From Symbiodinium natans (Eukaryota > Sar > Dinophyceae > Suessiales > Symbiodiniaceae), in contig CAJNDS010000655.1 of the NCBI GenBank assembly GCA_905221605.1, forward strand, positions 1-64,000: 64,000 nucleotides of DNA, written 5' to 3'. The notes beneath the pieces were generated by a model, which did not search any database, was not told where the DNA came from, and saw only the letters and a list, made by a program, of their open reading frames with translations. Both the position numbers and the translations under genes were made by a program. Positions 55,901 to 64,000 of this stretch are shown here, piece after piece (the first letter of the stretch is position 1; each line of letters starts with the position of its first letter).

Positions 55901-58263
55901 AGTTGCTAGGCTTGACGATGAATAGGTTTGGGTTTCGAGCTTGGAGATTGAAAGCCCTTCGCCCGAGACATCCGGGGCGAGGCATCGCTTCACGTTTTGT
56001 GGTTTTAGGGTTCTTACAAACTAAGAACATAAAAGCCAGGCTTCATGGAGCGCATGGTGGACAAGAATTAAGCGGTTCGGTTTATAGCAGCTTTAGGGTG
56101 ATTGCGCACTCAACCCTAAGCTCTGAGAGCCTTTCAAGTTGGATTCTGGGTGTGAGCATGAAGATCTAGAGAGTCGGCCGTTTGGATTTCAGGGGCTGGG
56201 CATTGAGAACTTCAGTCTTGCAACGTTTAAGCTTGAGGGCGATGGCTACGGCCCATGTCGGCGACAGACCCTACCATCGGTAAAGGACGCACACGTGCGG
56301 CACAGGCTGTCAGTGGAAATGCGCGGACGTGGATATCTCGATCGGCAAGCCAAGGGCTTCTGCAAAAAAAAGGTTGAGGGCGTAGTGCTCAGTGCTTGGT
56401 GCTGCGCTTTGTCCCATGCTTTGAGTCGAGCGGTCTGACCATTCTGACTGCTAACTGACTCAACCGGTAGACTTCCTTGGGGTTTACGCTGGCCCCGAGG
56501 GTGGGAGGATGCAAAGCGTGGACCACGATATGTTCACAACGACCTCGTGAAGAAATGTCTGTGGGGTTGCTTGAAAGAACCGCAGCAGCCCTGTGCGACT
56601 TTTCTCGGTGCCGTCGGCTCTGGTCAACTTTGTAGGCCGCGCAGAATCATCTGAATCACCGACCTGATCATGCCGCGCATCAACATTGAGGATGGCAGCA
56701 TGTCATGTCGTTTGTTCCCTTGTCCTTTCCCGAGTTTGTTTCGCCAACAGTTTTCCACACGGACCTTAAGTAAACCCTTAAACCGATAAAGTCTTCACCC
56801 AGTAGGCCAGAGCTCGCCCCCAGCAAAAATCGACACTAAACACGAAGCTGGATAGACGTTCCCACATGATGCGGGGTACTTATTGTGACTAGTCTCCAAG
56901 AAGGAGGCTGGATAGAGGCTTCAGAAAACACAGCAAGGCTTCAGGCCGAAGGCTGAAGGATAAAGAAGCAGGCCTCAATGCGCAAAAACCCTGAAGCCCT
57001 GACGCGGGTCCCGGGGCTCTCTGCAAAACTCTTGGCACAGTTCATGGACGGACTCTTGGGCAGTTAAGGTGTCATGAGATTGATGGTGTACGAAAGGAAA
57101 AGCAAAGGTTAACCGCTCTCTCCCCCAAAGACCCGTGCATTATTACTATTATTTTAGGGGCAAGGGACGTGCGCCCTAATTATAATAATGATGTTCACGG
57201 AATCCTTGGGCCCGTACTTCGTTCCCTTGTGTATCAATTAATTTCACGCATTCACTTCATTCATTGTAAATTAATTAATACACTTCGTTTACTTGGAGAT
57301 AATACCAAAAGACGAGAAAGATAAACGAAATAAACAAGAAAAACAAAAGAAAGAATATAATAAATAATAAACCTAAAGATAATAAATAAGAAAACTAGAG
57401 AACATTAAAATTAGAAGGCCAAAAGCAAAGATTAATATCAATAAAGCAAAAGAGTGTGTTCGCTTCACTTCTTACCTTTGTTCCCTTCACACTTCTATTA
57501 ATTGCATTTCAAGTGAGACGCCCCAATAATAACAACATTCACATCTTGTATCATGCGTTCGGCCCACTTTTGACCTATGTTTTGGGAGACTGAACGACGA
57601 AACCAACCTCACTCACGATGATAACACTATTAATACGGGCTCGGAAGAAGCCGGATTTCAAATTTTAAGAAAGGATTAAGTTCAAATATAAGCCCTCCCT
57701 GGGCTGGGCGGAGGCCTAGAATCCCGACGGCTTAAATTGGAATTAAAACCTCTGAACCAAGCAGCAGCCGACAGGACCCGCCACAAGAAGGATTTAAATT
57801 CGAATTTATGCCCTTTTCTGGGTCATGACTTAAATTTTGAATCTTAACCGTCTTAGACTGGAGGGTCTACGGGTCCAAGCGCTTCAATTTCTCTGGGTCT
57901 GAAGTGCGCCGTCTGGGGGTCTGCGGTGGAGGTCCAAGGTCTAAAGTCTAAGCGTCCAAGGGTTTGCAGTCTACGGGTTGAGGGGTCTACGGCTTCTGGT
58001 AGCAACCAAAGGCTTAACCACAAAAGCCAGGGCACTGTGCAGAAGCAGGCCTTCGTTTTCAGTGCCGTCGATCGCTGCCCAATCACGGGCTTCCACGTAG
58101 CCTCCATGAAGAAAGCATAGGCAAAAGGGATCCCTGGTGGAGTTTGAGAAATGTACATCGGCAAGCAAGGTTATCGGAGCTTGCAGCTTGCACAGGGATC
58201 AAGAGATTTCAAGCTCAGCACATTGAAGGCTGTTCAGCAAATGAAACAAACACGCCCAAAAAC
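55901..58263. other. Unique, mostly non-coding block; may include the retroelement 3' end
   Basis: Telomeric arrays stop at about 55890. Two overlapping plus-strand ORFs at 55903-56438 have no recognised domain. 57130-57560 is AT-rich with AAATAAAC-type phrases. GGGTCTACGG and GTCTAAGCGTCCAAGGG phrases recur at 57860-57990. Because the retroelement runs leftward and ends its frame at 58264, its 3' untranslated region and 3' LTR should lie here. The 5' LTR is outside the window, so LTR edges cannot be set. Confidence 0.5.
57853..58164 (-). CDS. Small ORF downstream of the pol frame, doubtful
   Basis: A 103-codon minus-strand ORF (MPMYISQTPPGIPFAYAFFM at its start) located about 100 bp downstream of the pol stop codon. 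The first half looks protein-like, with a hydrophobic stretch around residues 45-58. The second half is made from short GGTCTA-type repeats and is Pro/Thr/Arg-rich. It could be part of the element's 3' region or chance. Confidence 0.2.
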   Translation of the reverse strand: MPMYISQTPPGIPFAYAFFMEATWKPVIGQRSTALKTKACFCTVPWLLWLSLWLLPEAVDPSTRRLQTLGRLDFRPWTSTADPQTAHFRPREIEALGPVDPPV

Positions 58264-61200
58264 CTACAAGCGAAGATTACCTTGTTTGCGAAGCTTCTTA
58301 GCAGCAGTAAACGTAGGATCATAAATCAGCCTCCACTTGCCGAGCTGAAGAAAAGCATACAGAGAGCCGCTGGGATTTGGCTTTGTCATGCCATCAGCTA
58401 CTTGAGCATCACTATGTACCCATCGGACCTCAGTCGCCGCCAGACGAATCCGCTCCACGAGGCTCAGGGCTTCCAGGGCCGTGTACTTCTCCCTGAGGCC
58501 GCCAGCAGAGGAATTCAAATCCTCCTTGTGCAGGATGTCGTAAAGACTCCTGGCATCCGTGACGATCACTCCGGCAATGTTTCTTGCTGTTTCAGCCGCC
58601 TTGCGAAGATCCACTGGGTGACCGCACATCTCATACCATTGGAATCTCACATACATGAGCTCCTCCTCGGCCTCGCTGCAAGCCTGAGTCTCGGCCGACA
58701 AGCTGGAGCGAGCTACACGAGGCAACTTTCCCGAGCGCCATGCCACTGGCACAGTGGGTGCTACGTTGCCCTTGAGTATCTCTGGCGTTGTAGCTGCTAT
58801 GACATAGCCGCCTGTTGATGCAAGATTGGGTCGATTTCCGACCGCCGCGTCGCACCATGCCACAAATGTGACATCCTCCGGGGCGATCTCGAGGTTGACC
58901 ACCTTCAGGACATTCTGGCGTTGATGATATACTTCTCGACATAGTTTGTTGGCCATCATCAAGGTCTTCACAGTCGCCTTACTCACCTGGGATTGGAGCA
59001 TGCTCAGCACCGCGAGATGTTGAGGAGCCGTTGAGTACGCTCTCCACTGAATGCCACCCAACAAGCCTCTCAACTGAGACACTTCCTCAGCACTCGCTGG
59101 CAGATTTTCATCTCGCTTCTGGTACTCAATCTGCTCCAGGGTGCCGCAGTAGGTGGACTGATCCATGGTGACCTCGTTGTTCGATTCCTGGATTCGCACG
59201 CCACAGTGGTTGTATGGTGACACTTCCCATGGGGACCAGCGGTACTTCGTGTAGAACTTGCTAACCACTTCATGCCACTCCTCACATGCCTCGTTGCCTG
59301 ACAACAGGAAGTCGCCCACGTGTGCAGCTATCAAGCCTATCAGACGAGGACCGGCGGGCGTTTGCTTCACCAGCCTCCACGCGCATGGTTCACTCTTGAG
59401 TTGTTGCATCCCCAACCCAGTCAAAGTGCGGTTTACATCTCTGAACCATTCGGCTGGAGCATTTACTAATCCGTACGCAGCCTCGACAATTTGTATCGCA
59501 TGACCCTCCGGAACATCGAGAGCCTTGGCCAGTTCCGGCGTTGGCCGCGCGAACACGTTGCGGGCAAGTTGCGAGGAGCTCCCCTGCAAGAACGCCGCCT
59601 TCACATCGGCTTTCATCGAAGACCATCCCTGGAGCTTTGTCATGAGGTAGAACATCTGTCGGGTTCTTCGTGACATAGTCGGACTCGAACTCACCAACGT
59701 CTCCAGATCTGGATCTTCAAAGCCAACCAGAACCATCCTTGCCTTGGGTGCTCCTGTGTCTTTATAGGTGAGCACCCATCTCATCCGCATCACGCGCTCA
59801 GGGGGCACATAGGTGGACACTTTCTTCGCCGCCATCTCTTTGACCCACTGCTCCACCTCTGCTTCTTTGGCTTTGTCAAAGCCAGCACGTTCCTCAGGCC
59901 CAAGTCGCTTGTACTGCACCTCCTGCTTCCTCATGCCCTTCACCAACCACGCTGAAGGATCTCGTCTGAAGCGTTTCCACTGACTTTCTTTCTCTGGTAG
60001 GGCCACGTCAAAGGAGCACATGATGGATTCATCCTCTTGCATCTCCTCCATGTAGCCGAGAAAGGAAGGGTCTGGTTGAGCATCTTGCACGGAATGAGAA
60101 GGAAGCCCTGCTTGTCCTTCTCGTTGAATGACATGTAGAGGTCGGTCTCGCCGTTCATGCTGCGCGCGTGCTTGCTTGAAGCGAGGCTCATCCAGGAGGT
60201 CGCCCAGGGTTGGGGAATGTGCACGACGCTCCATTGCCTTCCGGAAGATGTCAGGCTCGTAGCTGGGGTCCTGTAGGTATTTCTGCAGGCTAAATGGCTC
60301 GCCTTGACCACCACTGCCGCTGCTCGTGCTCTGAATCCTAGGGGACACTTCGGCTCTTGGAACTTCTTTTCTGGAGGACACTTCGGCTCTTGGAACTTCT
60401 TTTCTGGAGGACACTTCGGCTCTTGGAACTTCTTTTCTGGATGACACTTCAGCTCTTGGCTTAATGCCTTCCATCTCTGCATCTGGAGGATGTGGTGCCA
60501 CACTTCTCGCCGGAGTCCTTGGCCTTGGGGCACGACTTCCAGTTCTCCGAAAGGTAGCACTGCTCCGATCCTCAGGCAACACATAGTCGTCGTAGATGTC
60601 GTAGTGCCCTGTTCCAAGGCCCTGCATCAGGCTGTGGAAGGTCCAGCCAGGAGTAACTTGCTCATGGGCACTGTCGGCCAGAATTTGCTCACGGTCTGAA
60701 GCATGTCTAAGCTGATCTGGGGAACACCGCTTCAGTCTCCCAGCCGACACAATCCACACAACCTGAGCCGGCCTCCTTGTTTTCTCATCGGACCTTGTCT
60801 CGGAAGCGACAACTCTTCCGGGACCCCACCATCTGGCCATCTTCGCCTTCGGAATGCCCAGGGTTTCATGCGCTGGCTTATCAGCCGGCACTTTCTCCCT
60901 CCTGTAGAACACGACATCACCTGGGAGAAAGGTTTGCTGAGATCTGGTCCGCATATTGAGAAGCCTGCTCAATTGGAACGCCGCCGTCGACTTCCGGTAC
61001 ACTTCCTCTGCAGCCATGCGAGTATTCAATGACTGTCCAAAAGCATGTCTTGGATCTGCTTGACGTTCGATGGCAGGAAGTTGTTGGTCACTCTCAAATA
61101 AGCGACCGCCGAAAGAAAAATCACGGCCGAACGCCCATTGCGCAGCGGAGAAGCCTTGGACTCGGTGGATCGAGTTGTGAGCCGTCACCATGTTCAGGAT

Positions 61201-62829
61201 GGCTCGGTATGGGTCCATTTCTTCTCCGTGCAAAAGAGTCGTGGCATCTGCTTTGATCTTGCCGATGAGGGACTCCACCAAGCCAGTCTGATGATGTGCT
61301 TCACCAGGATTCGGAAAAATCTCGATGCCCCGCTCGGCTGCCCAGTCTTCCAGGAGTCGTGACCTGAAACATCCTTCAGGGTCCAAGCGGATGCGATCGG
61401 GGTATCCGAACATCTGGATCCAGCTTTTCTCAATGGCGAGAAGGGCCTCTTCTCCGGTGGCGTTTCTCCCTTCATCCACATGTCGTCGGAAAATCTCGGT
61501 TGCGGTTGCCAGGTGAGTAGCCTCGTCCACGATCAGCATAAAGTGGATCACCTGATCACCCACACGGAACTCCGCATTGTCCAACACGATCACCTTCCAG
61601 GGAACCTCAGATTGTTGTAGGGAGACAGCTGGGGGAGGCGTTGCGAGTCTGGTCTCTAAACAATCCTGGCACTGCATCTCCAAGGCCATCTTCACAATCT
61701 CATGGTGTACCCCCCTTCCACGTAACATAGATGCCAGGGTCTGATTCGAAGGATGCCCTGACCGAACATGGAGGGTGCGAAGGAGCTTCTGCGCCCTCTT
61801 CTTTCCTTCAGGTGTCAAGGCATCATCCAGCAGAGGCTCATCTCGCAGTCCAAAGGCGCATTCGTTGGTTGTTGCCTCCGGACTTAACATTCCCTCCACC
61901 AGGCCTTGCAACATCTTGTCACCCTTCTCAACACGATGCTCGCGATTCATCATGGACATTCTTTGCTGCACACTCTGAGAAGAGGTAATGAGTCTCATCG
62001 TCCCTTTTTGACCACCAGAGATGGCACCTCCGACAGTGGTCACATAGGACTGGCCCTTGTCCATAAGATCATGTAGAAGGCCTCGGCAATCTCGTTCCTT
62101 CCATACTCTCGAGGACGTCGGGGCTATCACGATCCATTCACCTCCGCGAGCGATCTGGTCCTTGAGCAGACTGATGAAGTTGCGAAGCAGCTTTCTCCCA
62201 CGCTGCAGTCGCCGCGCAGTTCGCACCCCTGAGCCGTCAGAGGCTCCATCATCAAAGGCTCGGTGCGGCAGCTGCAACATCATCCACATAGGTCGCTGTT
62301 TCTCACAGAGCGTGAAGGCATTTCGAGTGGAGACGCCACCGCTCATATCGTAGTCCACTGGGGAAAGATGTTTCACTTTCCAGCCGCCCTGCTGAACCAG
62401 CCGACATATGCCGGAGGCCTCCATGCCTCCCACTTCCACATAGTCCGTCTCGCTCTTCTGTCGTCGAGGCATAGCAAACAGAACGTCACTCACATCCTCG
62501 CAGGCTTCATGTAGAACTTGTTCTAAGAACTCCTTCTGCTCGTCATTTAAGGCAACCTTGGCATACGCACAGTCGTCCTCATCGAGGTCCAGGATCATGC
62601 CATCCGAAGCCCTTCGAGGGCTCGAGCGAGGCGGAAGGAAACGATACAAACGGAGCTCCCTCTTCAGGGCCACACATGCTGACTCAAACCCTGCCACGGA
62701 ATATGCAGTCACAATCACACGGCGTCCTTCCCATGAAGAGGTAGCATGTAGCCTTTGTGGGTCGAAAACCACGACTTTCCGGCAGGGCATGTGCCAGGAA
62801 CTTGATCTCCATCTGACCTTGAGCGCCAC
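58264..62829 (-). CDS. Copia-type Pol: integrase, reverse transcriptase, RNase H
   Basis: The frame is 1521 codons; its first codon is GTG directly after an in-frame TGA, so it is a continuation of the upstream frame rather than a true start. Residues 18-45 carry the distal His (H28) and Arg of a 2OG-Fe(II) oxygenase-like fold whose first half lies in the upstream frame. Residues about 128-275 resemble a Rossmann-type methyltransferase (EVGG, then SPVDYD). Integrase: zinc site H354, H359, C387, C390 and catalytic D417, D483, E519 with exactly 35 residues between the last two. A linker holds a tandem 11-residue repeat (PRAEVSSRKEV, about 790-833). RT: D1075 in KADVKAAFLQG, but HVGD at 1170-1173 lacks one catalytic Asp. 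RNase H: D1327, E1380, D1425, D1474, with VHSDAQVADGMTKP at its end. It would copy and integrate the element; as written the RT is probably inactive. Confidence 0.93.
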   Translation of the reverse strand: MALKVRWRSSSWHMPCRKVVVFDPQRLHATSSWEGRRVIVTAYSVAGFESACVALKRELRLYRFLPPRSSPRRASDGMILDLDEDDCAYAKVALNDEQKEFLEQVLHEACEDVSDVLFAMPRRQKSETDYVEVGGMEASGICRLVQQGGWKVKHLSPVDYDMSGGVSTRNAFTLCEKQRPMWMMLQLPHRAFDDGASDGSGVRTARRLQRGRKLLRNFISLLKDQIARGGEWIVIAPTSSRVWKERDCRGLLHDLMDKGQSYVTTVGGAISGGQKGTMRLITSSQSVQQRMSMMNREHRVEKGDKMLQGLVEGMLSPEATTNECAFGLRDEPLLDDALTPEGKKRAQKLLRTLHVRSGHPSNQTLASMLRGRGVHHEIVKMALEMQCQDCLETRLATPPPAVSLQQSEVPWKVIVLDNAEFRVGDQVIHFMLIVDEATHLATATEIFRRHVDEGRNATGEEALLAIEKSWIQMFGYPDRIRLDPEGCFRSRLLEDWAAERGIEIFPNPGEAHHQTGLVESLIGKIKADATTLLHGEEMDPYRAILNMVTAHNSIHRVQGFSAAQWAFGRDFSFGGRLFESDQQLPAIERQADPRHAFGQSLNTRMAAEEVYRKSTAAFQLSRLLNMRTRSQQTFLPGDVVFYRREKVPADKPAHETLGIPKAKMARWWGPGRVVASETRSDEKTRRPAQVVWIVSAGRLKRCSPDQLRHASDREQILADSAHEQVTPGWTFHSLMQGLGTGHYDIYDDYVLPEDRSSATFRRTGSRAPRPRTPARSVAPHPPDAEMEGIKPRAEVSSRKEVPRAEVSSRKEVPRAEVSSRKEVPRAEVSPRIQSTSSGSGGQGEPFSLQKYLQDPSYEPDIFRKAMERRAHSPTLGDLLDEPRFKQARAQHERRDRPLHVIQREGQAGLPSHSVQDAQPDPSFLGYMEEMQEDESIMCSFDVALPEKESQWKRFRRDPSAWLVKGMRKQEVQYKRLGPEERAGFDKAKEAEVEQWVKEMAAKKVSTYVPPERVMRMRWVLTYKDTGAPKARMVLVGFEDPDLETLVSSSPTMSRRTRQMFYLMTKLQGWSSMKADVKAAFLQGSSSQLARNVFARPTPELAKALDVPEGHAIQIVEAAYGLVNAPAEWFRDVNRTLTGLGMQQLKSEPCAWRLVKQTPAGPRLIGLIAAHVGDFLLSGNEACEEWHEVVSKFYTKYRWSPWEVSPYNHCGVRIQESNNEVTMDQSTYCGTLEQIEYQKRDENLPASAEEVSQLRGLLGGIQWRAYSTAPQHLAVLSMLQSQVSKATVKTLMMANKLCREVYHQRQNVLKVVNLEIAPEDVTFVAWCDAAVGNRPNLASTGGYVIAATTPEILKGNVAPTVPVAWRSGKLPRVARSSLSAETQACSEAEEELMYVRFQWYEMCGHPVDLRKAAETARNIAGVIVTDARSLYDILHKEDLNSSAGGLREKYTALEALSLVERIRLAATEVRWVHSDAQVADGMTKPNPSGSLYAFLQLGKWRLIYDPTFTAAKKLRKQGNLRL
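60338..60460 (-). repeat. 33-bp in-frame tandem repeat in the Pol linker
   Basis: Three full copies and a partial fourth of a 33-bp unit (on the plus strand GGACACTTCGGCTCTTGGAA plus 13 bases). It encodes PRAEVSSRKEV between integrase and reverse transcriptase. Being a multiple of three it leaves the frame intact. Confidence 0.9.
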
Positions 62830-63806
62830 TCACAATGGGCAGGGTTTACAGCCACGTCATCATCTTGAATCCATAGCTGTCCATTCTTGTAGCTGCCAAG
62901 GCCAAAGACTGCATTCAAGCCCCAGTTGTGTAGATCGCGATGAGGAGGCATGTTCACATCCAAGGAGACGATGAAGCTGGTCCAACCGAAGTCTTCAGGA
63001 AGATGCGCTTTCATGAAGGAGTTCATGTACTTGACAAACTCCCTGTAGGCCATGGTGAGCTTAGTGACTCCTATCATTGGACCATGCTTGTACATGCCGA
63101 ACGTTAGGTAACGTCCACCATCAGCAGCATCACCCACACCTCGTCGCTTCGAAGAAGTAGGTCCGCTGCCCAGCATTTCGTCAACCAGATGGGTGCAGGC
63201 CTCGAAGGAAAAATCTCCACACAGACGTTGTTCCCGGGCTTGGACCTCCACATCAGAAATCTCGCACTGAGCGGCAGCGATCATGCTGTCGGTTCCTCCA
63301 CTCGGGTCCACGAATCCGGGGTTTCTCTGCTCTCGAACTCCAACTGCTCGCTGTCCTGCTCCCGTGCCTTCTTGCGTCCCGGGGTCTTGGCCATCTCCTC
63401 GGAGTTCGTGTGCTCGTAGTGCATGGTCGCTGGCATTGGCGCTGAAGGTGACTGGCATCGTGGTCGTTCCCAAAGACTTCTCTTTCTGCGTGCGGATCTG
63501 CTCGAGTCGACGAAGCATGCTCTGTTCTGCTCCCTCCAATGCCACAGTCTTGGCTGCCAAGGTCTTGGGAGATATGGTCTCCCCTGTTGCCTCCTTCTCC
63601 TTCACCTTCTCGACGGTCGTGGCCACATCGGAGGGAAGAGGCCCTGCCTGGCGGCCCCGAAAGCAGGGACGTAGAGGATCCGCAACTTGCATCGGGAGCA
63701 GACCTTCCAGAGGCCGTGGGCATTGGATCCACTCAGGGAACCGCGTCCCATGGCCATCTCCTCGTGCTGTCCATGACACGGGTATCCCTGGGTCCGACCA
63801 TCCCAA
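62715..63806 (-). CDS. Middle frame: coiled coil and first half of 2OG-Fe(II) oxygenase-like domain
   Basis: A 363-codon frame overlapping the Pol frame by 115 nt. Residues before about 55 are out of register with the real protein, which is read in the upstream frame there. Residues about 58-112 form a charged helix (VEKVKEKEATGETISPKTLA, then MLRRLEQIRTQKEK), probably a coiled coil. Residues about 230-315 fit the dioxygenase-like domain I recall from dinoflagellate copia polyproteins: RYLTFGMYKHGPMIGVTKLT, a helix, then MPPHRDLHN with H289-x-D291 as iron ligands and LGSYKNGQLWI. The fold's second half (distal His and Arg) continues in the Pol frame after a -1 step at about 62800. After about residue 343 this frame reads off-register sequence to a stop. 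Whether the domain is catalytic cannot be told. Confidence 0.75.
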   Translation of the reverse strand: MGWSDPGIPVSWTARGDGHGTRFPEWIQCPRPLEGLLPMQVADPLRPCFRGRQAGPLPSDVATTVEKVKEKEATGETISPKTLAAKTVALEGAEQSMLRRLEQIRTQKEKSLGTTTMPVTFSANASDHALRAHELRGDGQDPGTQEGTGAGQRAVGVREQRNPGFVDPSGGTDSMIAAAQCEISDVEVQAREQRLCGDFSFEACTHLVDEMLGSGPTSSKRRGVGDAADGGRYLTFGMYKHGPMIGVTKLTMAYREFVKYMNSFMKAHLPEDFGWTSFIVSLDVNMPPHRDLHNWGLNAVFGLGSYKNGQLWIQDDDVAVNPAHCEWRSRSDGDQVPGTCPAGKSWFSTHKGYMLPLHGKDAV

Positions 63807-64000
63807 GGATCCGGCCCCACTGCTCTCGTGAAGTCGTATCTCTCCTCGAGGCTCAGCGGGTTGCGTACTTTCTTCTTCTTCTTGTCCTTCTGGCTGCTGG
63901 TCTCGTTCGTCACACCGGAGGCGGGGGTAGTCGGTGCTCTCGAGGAGGATGTCTCCGTGGGAGAGCTCGAATTTAAGGTCTCCGCGGCTTGGCTGTTCGA
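63602..64000 (-). CDS. Gag-like N-terminal part with Zn-ribbon-like motif, partial at window edge
   Basis: The minus-strand frame is open from the window edge to a stop at 63602, so the start lies outside. It has a Ser/Thr-rich segment, then a Lys run (KDKKKKKVRNPLSLEERYDF), then HGLWKVCSRCKLRILYVPAF with a C-x2-C pair, typical of the Cys-containing motif near the N-terminus of dinoflagellate copia polyproteins. From about 63640 leftward the conserved continuation (GPLPSDVATTVEKVKEKEA) is in the neighbouring frame, so this frame's last dozen residues are off-register. Role by position: Gag-like, RNA binding or particle assembly. That role is inference. Confidence 0.65.
   Translation of the reverse strand, partial: SNSQAAETLNSSSPTETSSSRAPTTPASGVTNETSSQKDKKKKKVRNPLSLEERYDFTRAVGPDPWDGRTQGYPCHGQHEEMAMGRGSLSGSNAHGLWKVCSRCKLRILYVPAFGAARQGLFPPMWPRPSRR

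Larger units (their letters stand above)
58264..64000 (-). mobile_element. Ty1/copia-type LTR retrotransposon, 5' end beyond window
   Basis: On the minus strand, three successive frames give a Zn-ribbon-like N-terminal region, a 2OG-Fe(II) oxygenase-like domain, a methyltransferase-like region, integrase, reverse transcriptase and RNase H. Integrase lying before reverse transcriptase defines the copia order. No retroviral-type aspartic protease motif (DTG/DSG in context) was seen. The reading frame moves by -1 at about 63640 and about 62800. The RT active site reads HVGD instead of HVDD. LTRs cannot be delimited here. Confidence 0.9.

Noticed and set aside
58144-58818. 224-codon plus-strand ORF at the right end
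   Set aside because: It is antisense to the conserved RNase H part of the retroelement Pol frame.
62715-62829. Classical -1 slippery heptamer in the Pol overlap
   Set aside because: No X-XXY-YYZ sequence in the right register was found by eye on the minus strand.

Overview
This window looks like nuclear DNA of a dinoflagellate, probably close to Symbiodiniaceae. Three things support that. A 22-nt match to the dinoflagellate trans-spliced leader lies on the minus strand at 23070-23091. The telomere-type repeat is TTTAGGG. The Ty1/copia-type retroelement at the right end has an architecture I recall from dinoflagellate genomes: a Zn-ribbon-like N-terminus, a 2OG-Fe(II) oxygenase-like domain, then integrase, reverse transcriptase and RNase H. 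The species cannot be named from sequence alone.

Layout. 1-5817 is a mosaic of short TTTAGGG/CCCTAAA arrays and short unique blocks. 5818-8634 is a composite element bounded by ~58-bp terminal inverted repeats and filled with satellites. 9262-13240 is a GC-rich satellite that changes from a 223-bp to a 190-bp unit. 13241-19690 is telomeric mosaic with one 1.6-kb unique block. 19690-20450 is a GTGGAATTTTTC repeat. 20451-21057 is AT-rich filler. 21058-23091 is a GC-richer block with a direct duplication, an inverted repeat and a spliced-leader relic. 23092-24305 is an AT-rich block whose first ORF matches the N-terminus of the major capsid protein of nucleocytoplasmic large DNA viruses. 24306-49930 is the main telomeric mosaic, where array orientation alternates almost strictly for about 10 kb and several foldback elements sit in the spacers. 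49931-51800 is a unique block with minisatellites. 51800-55900 is mosaic again. 55900-58263 is unique and non-coding. 58264-64000 is the minus-strand copia-type element, whose 5' end is outside the window.

Function. Essentially no host gene is convincing. The only long conserved reading frame is the retroelement. It keeps integrase and RNase H residues, has lost one reverse-transcriptase catalytic aspartate, and is split over three frames. Two short protein-like ORFs (25179-25568 and 29140-29475) sit as islands between telomeric arrays. The window is best read as a repeat-driven, subtelomere-like region that has collected retroposed RNA, a viral fragment, foldback elements and a retrotransposon. 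All comparisons were made by eye, so array edges are approximate.
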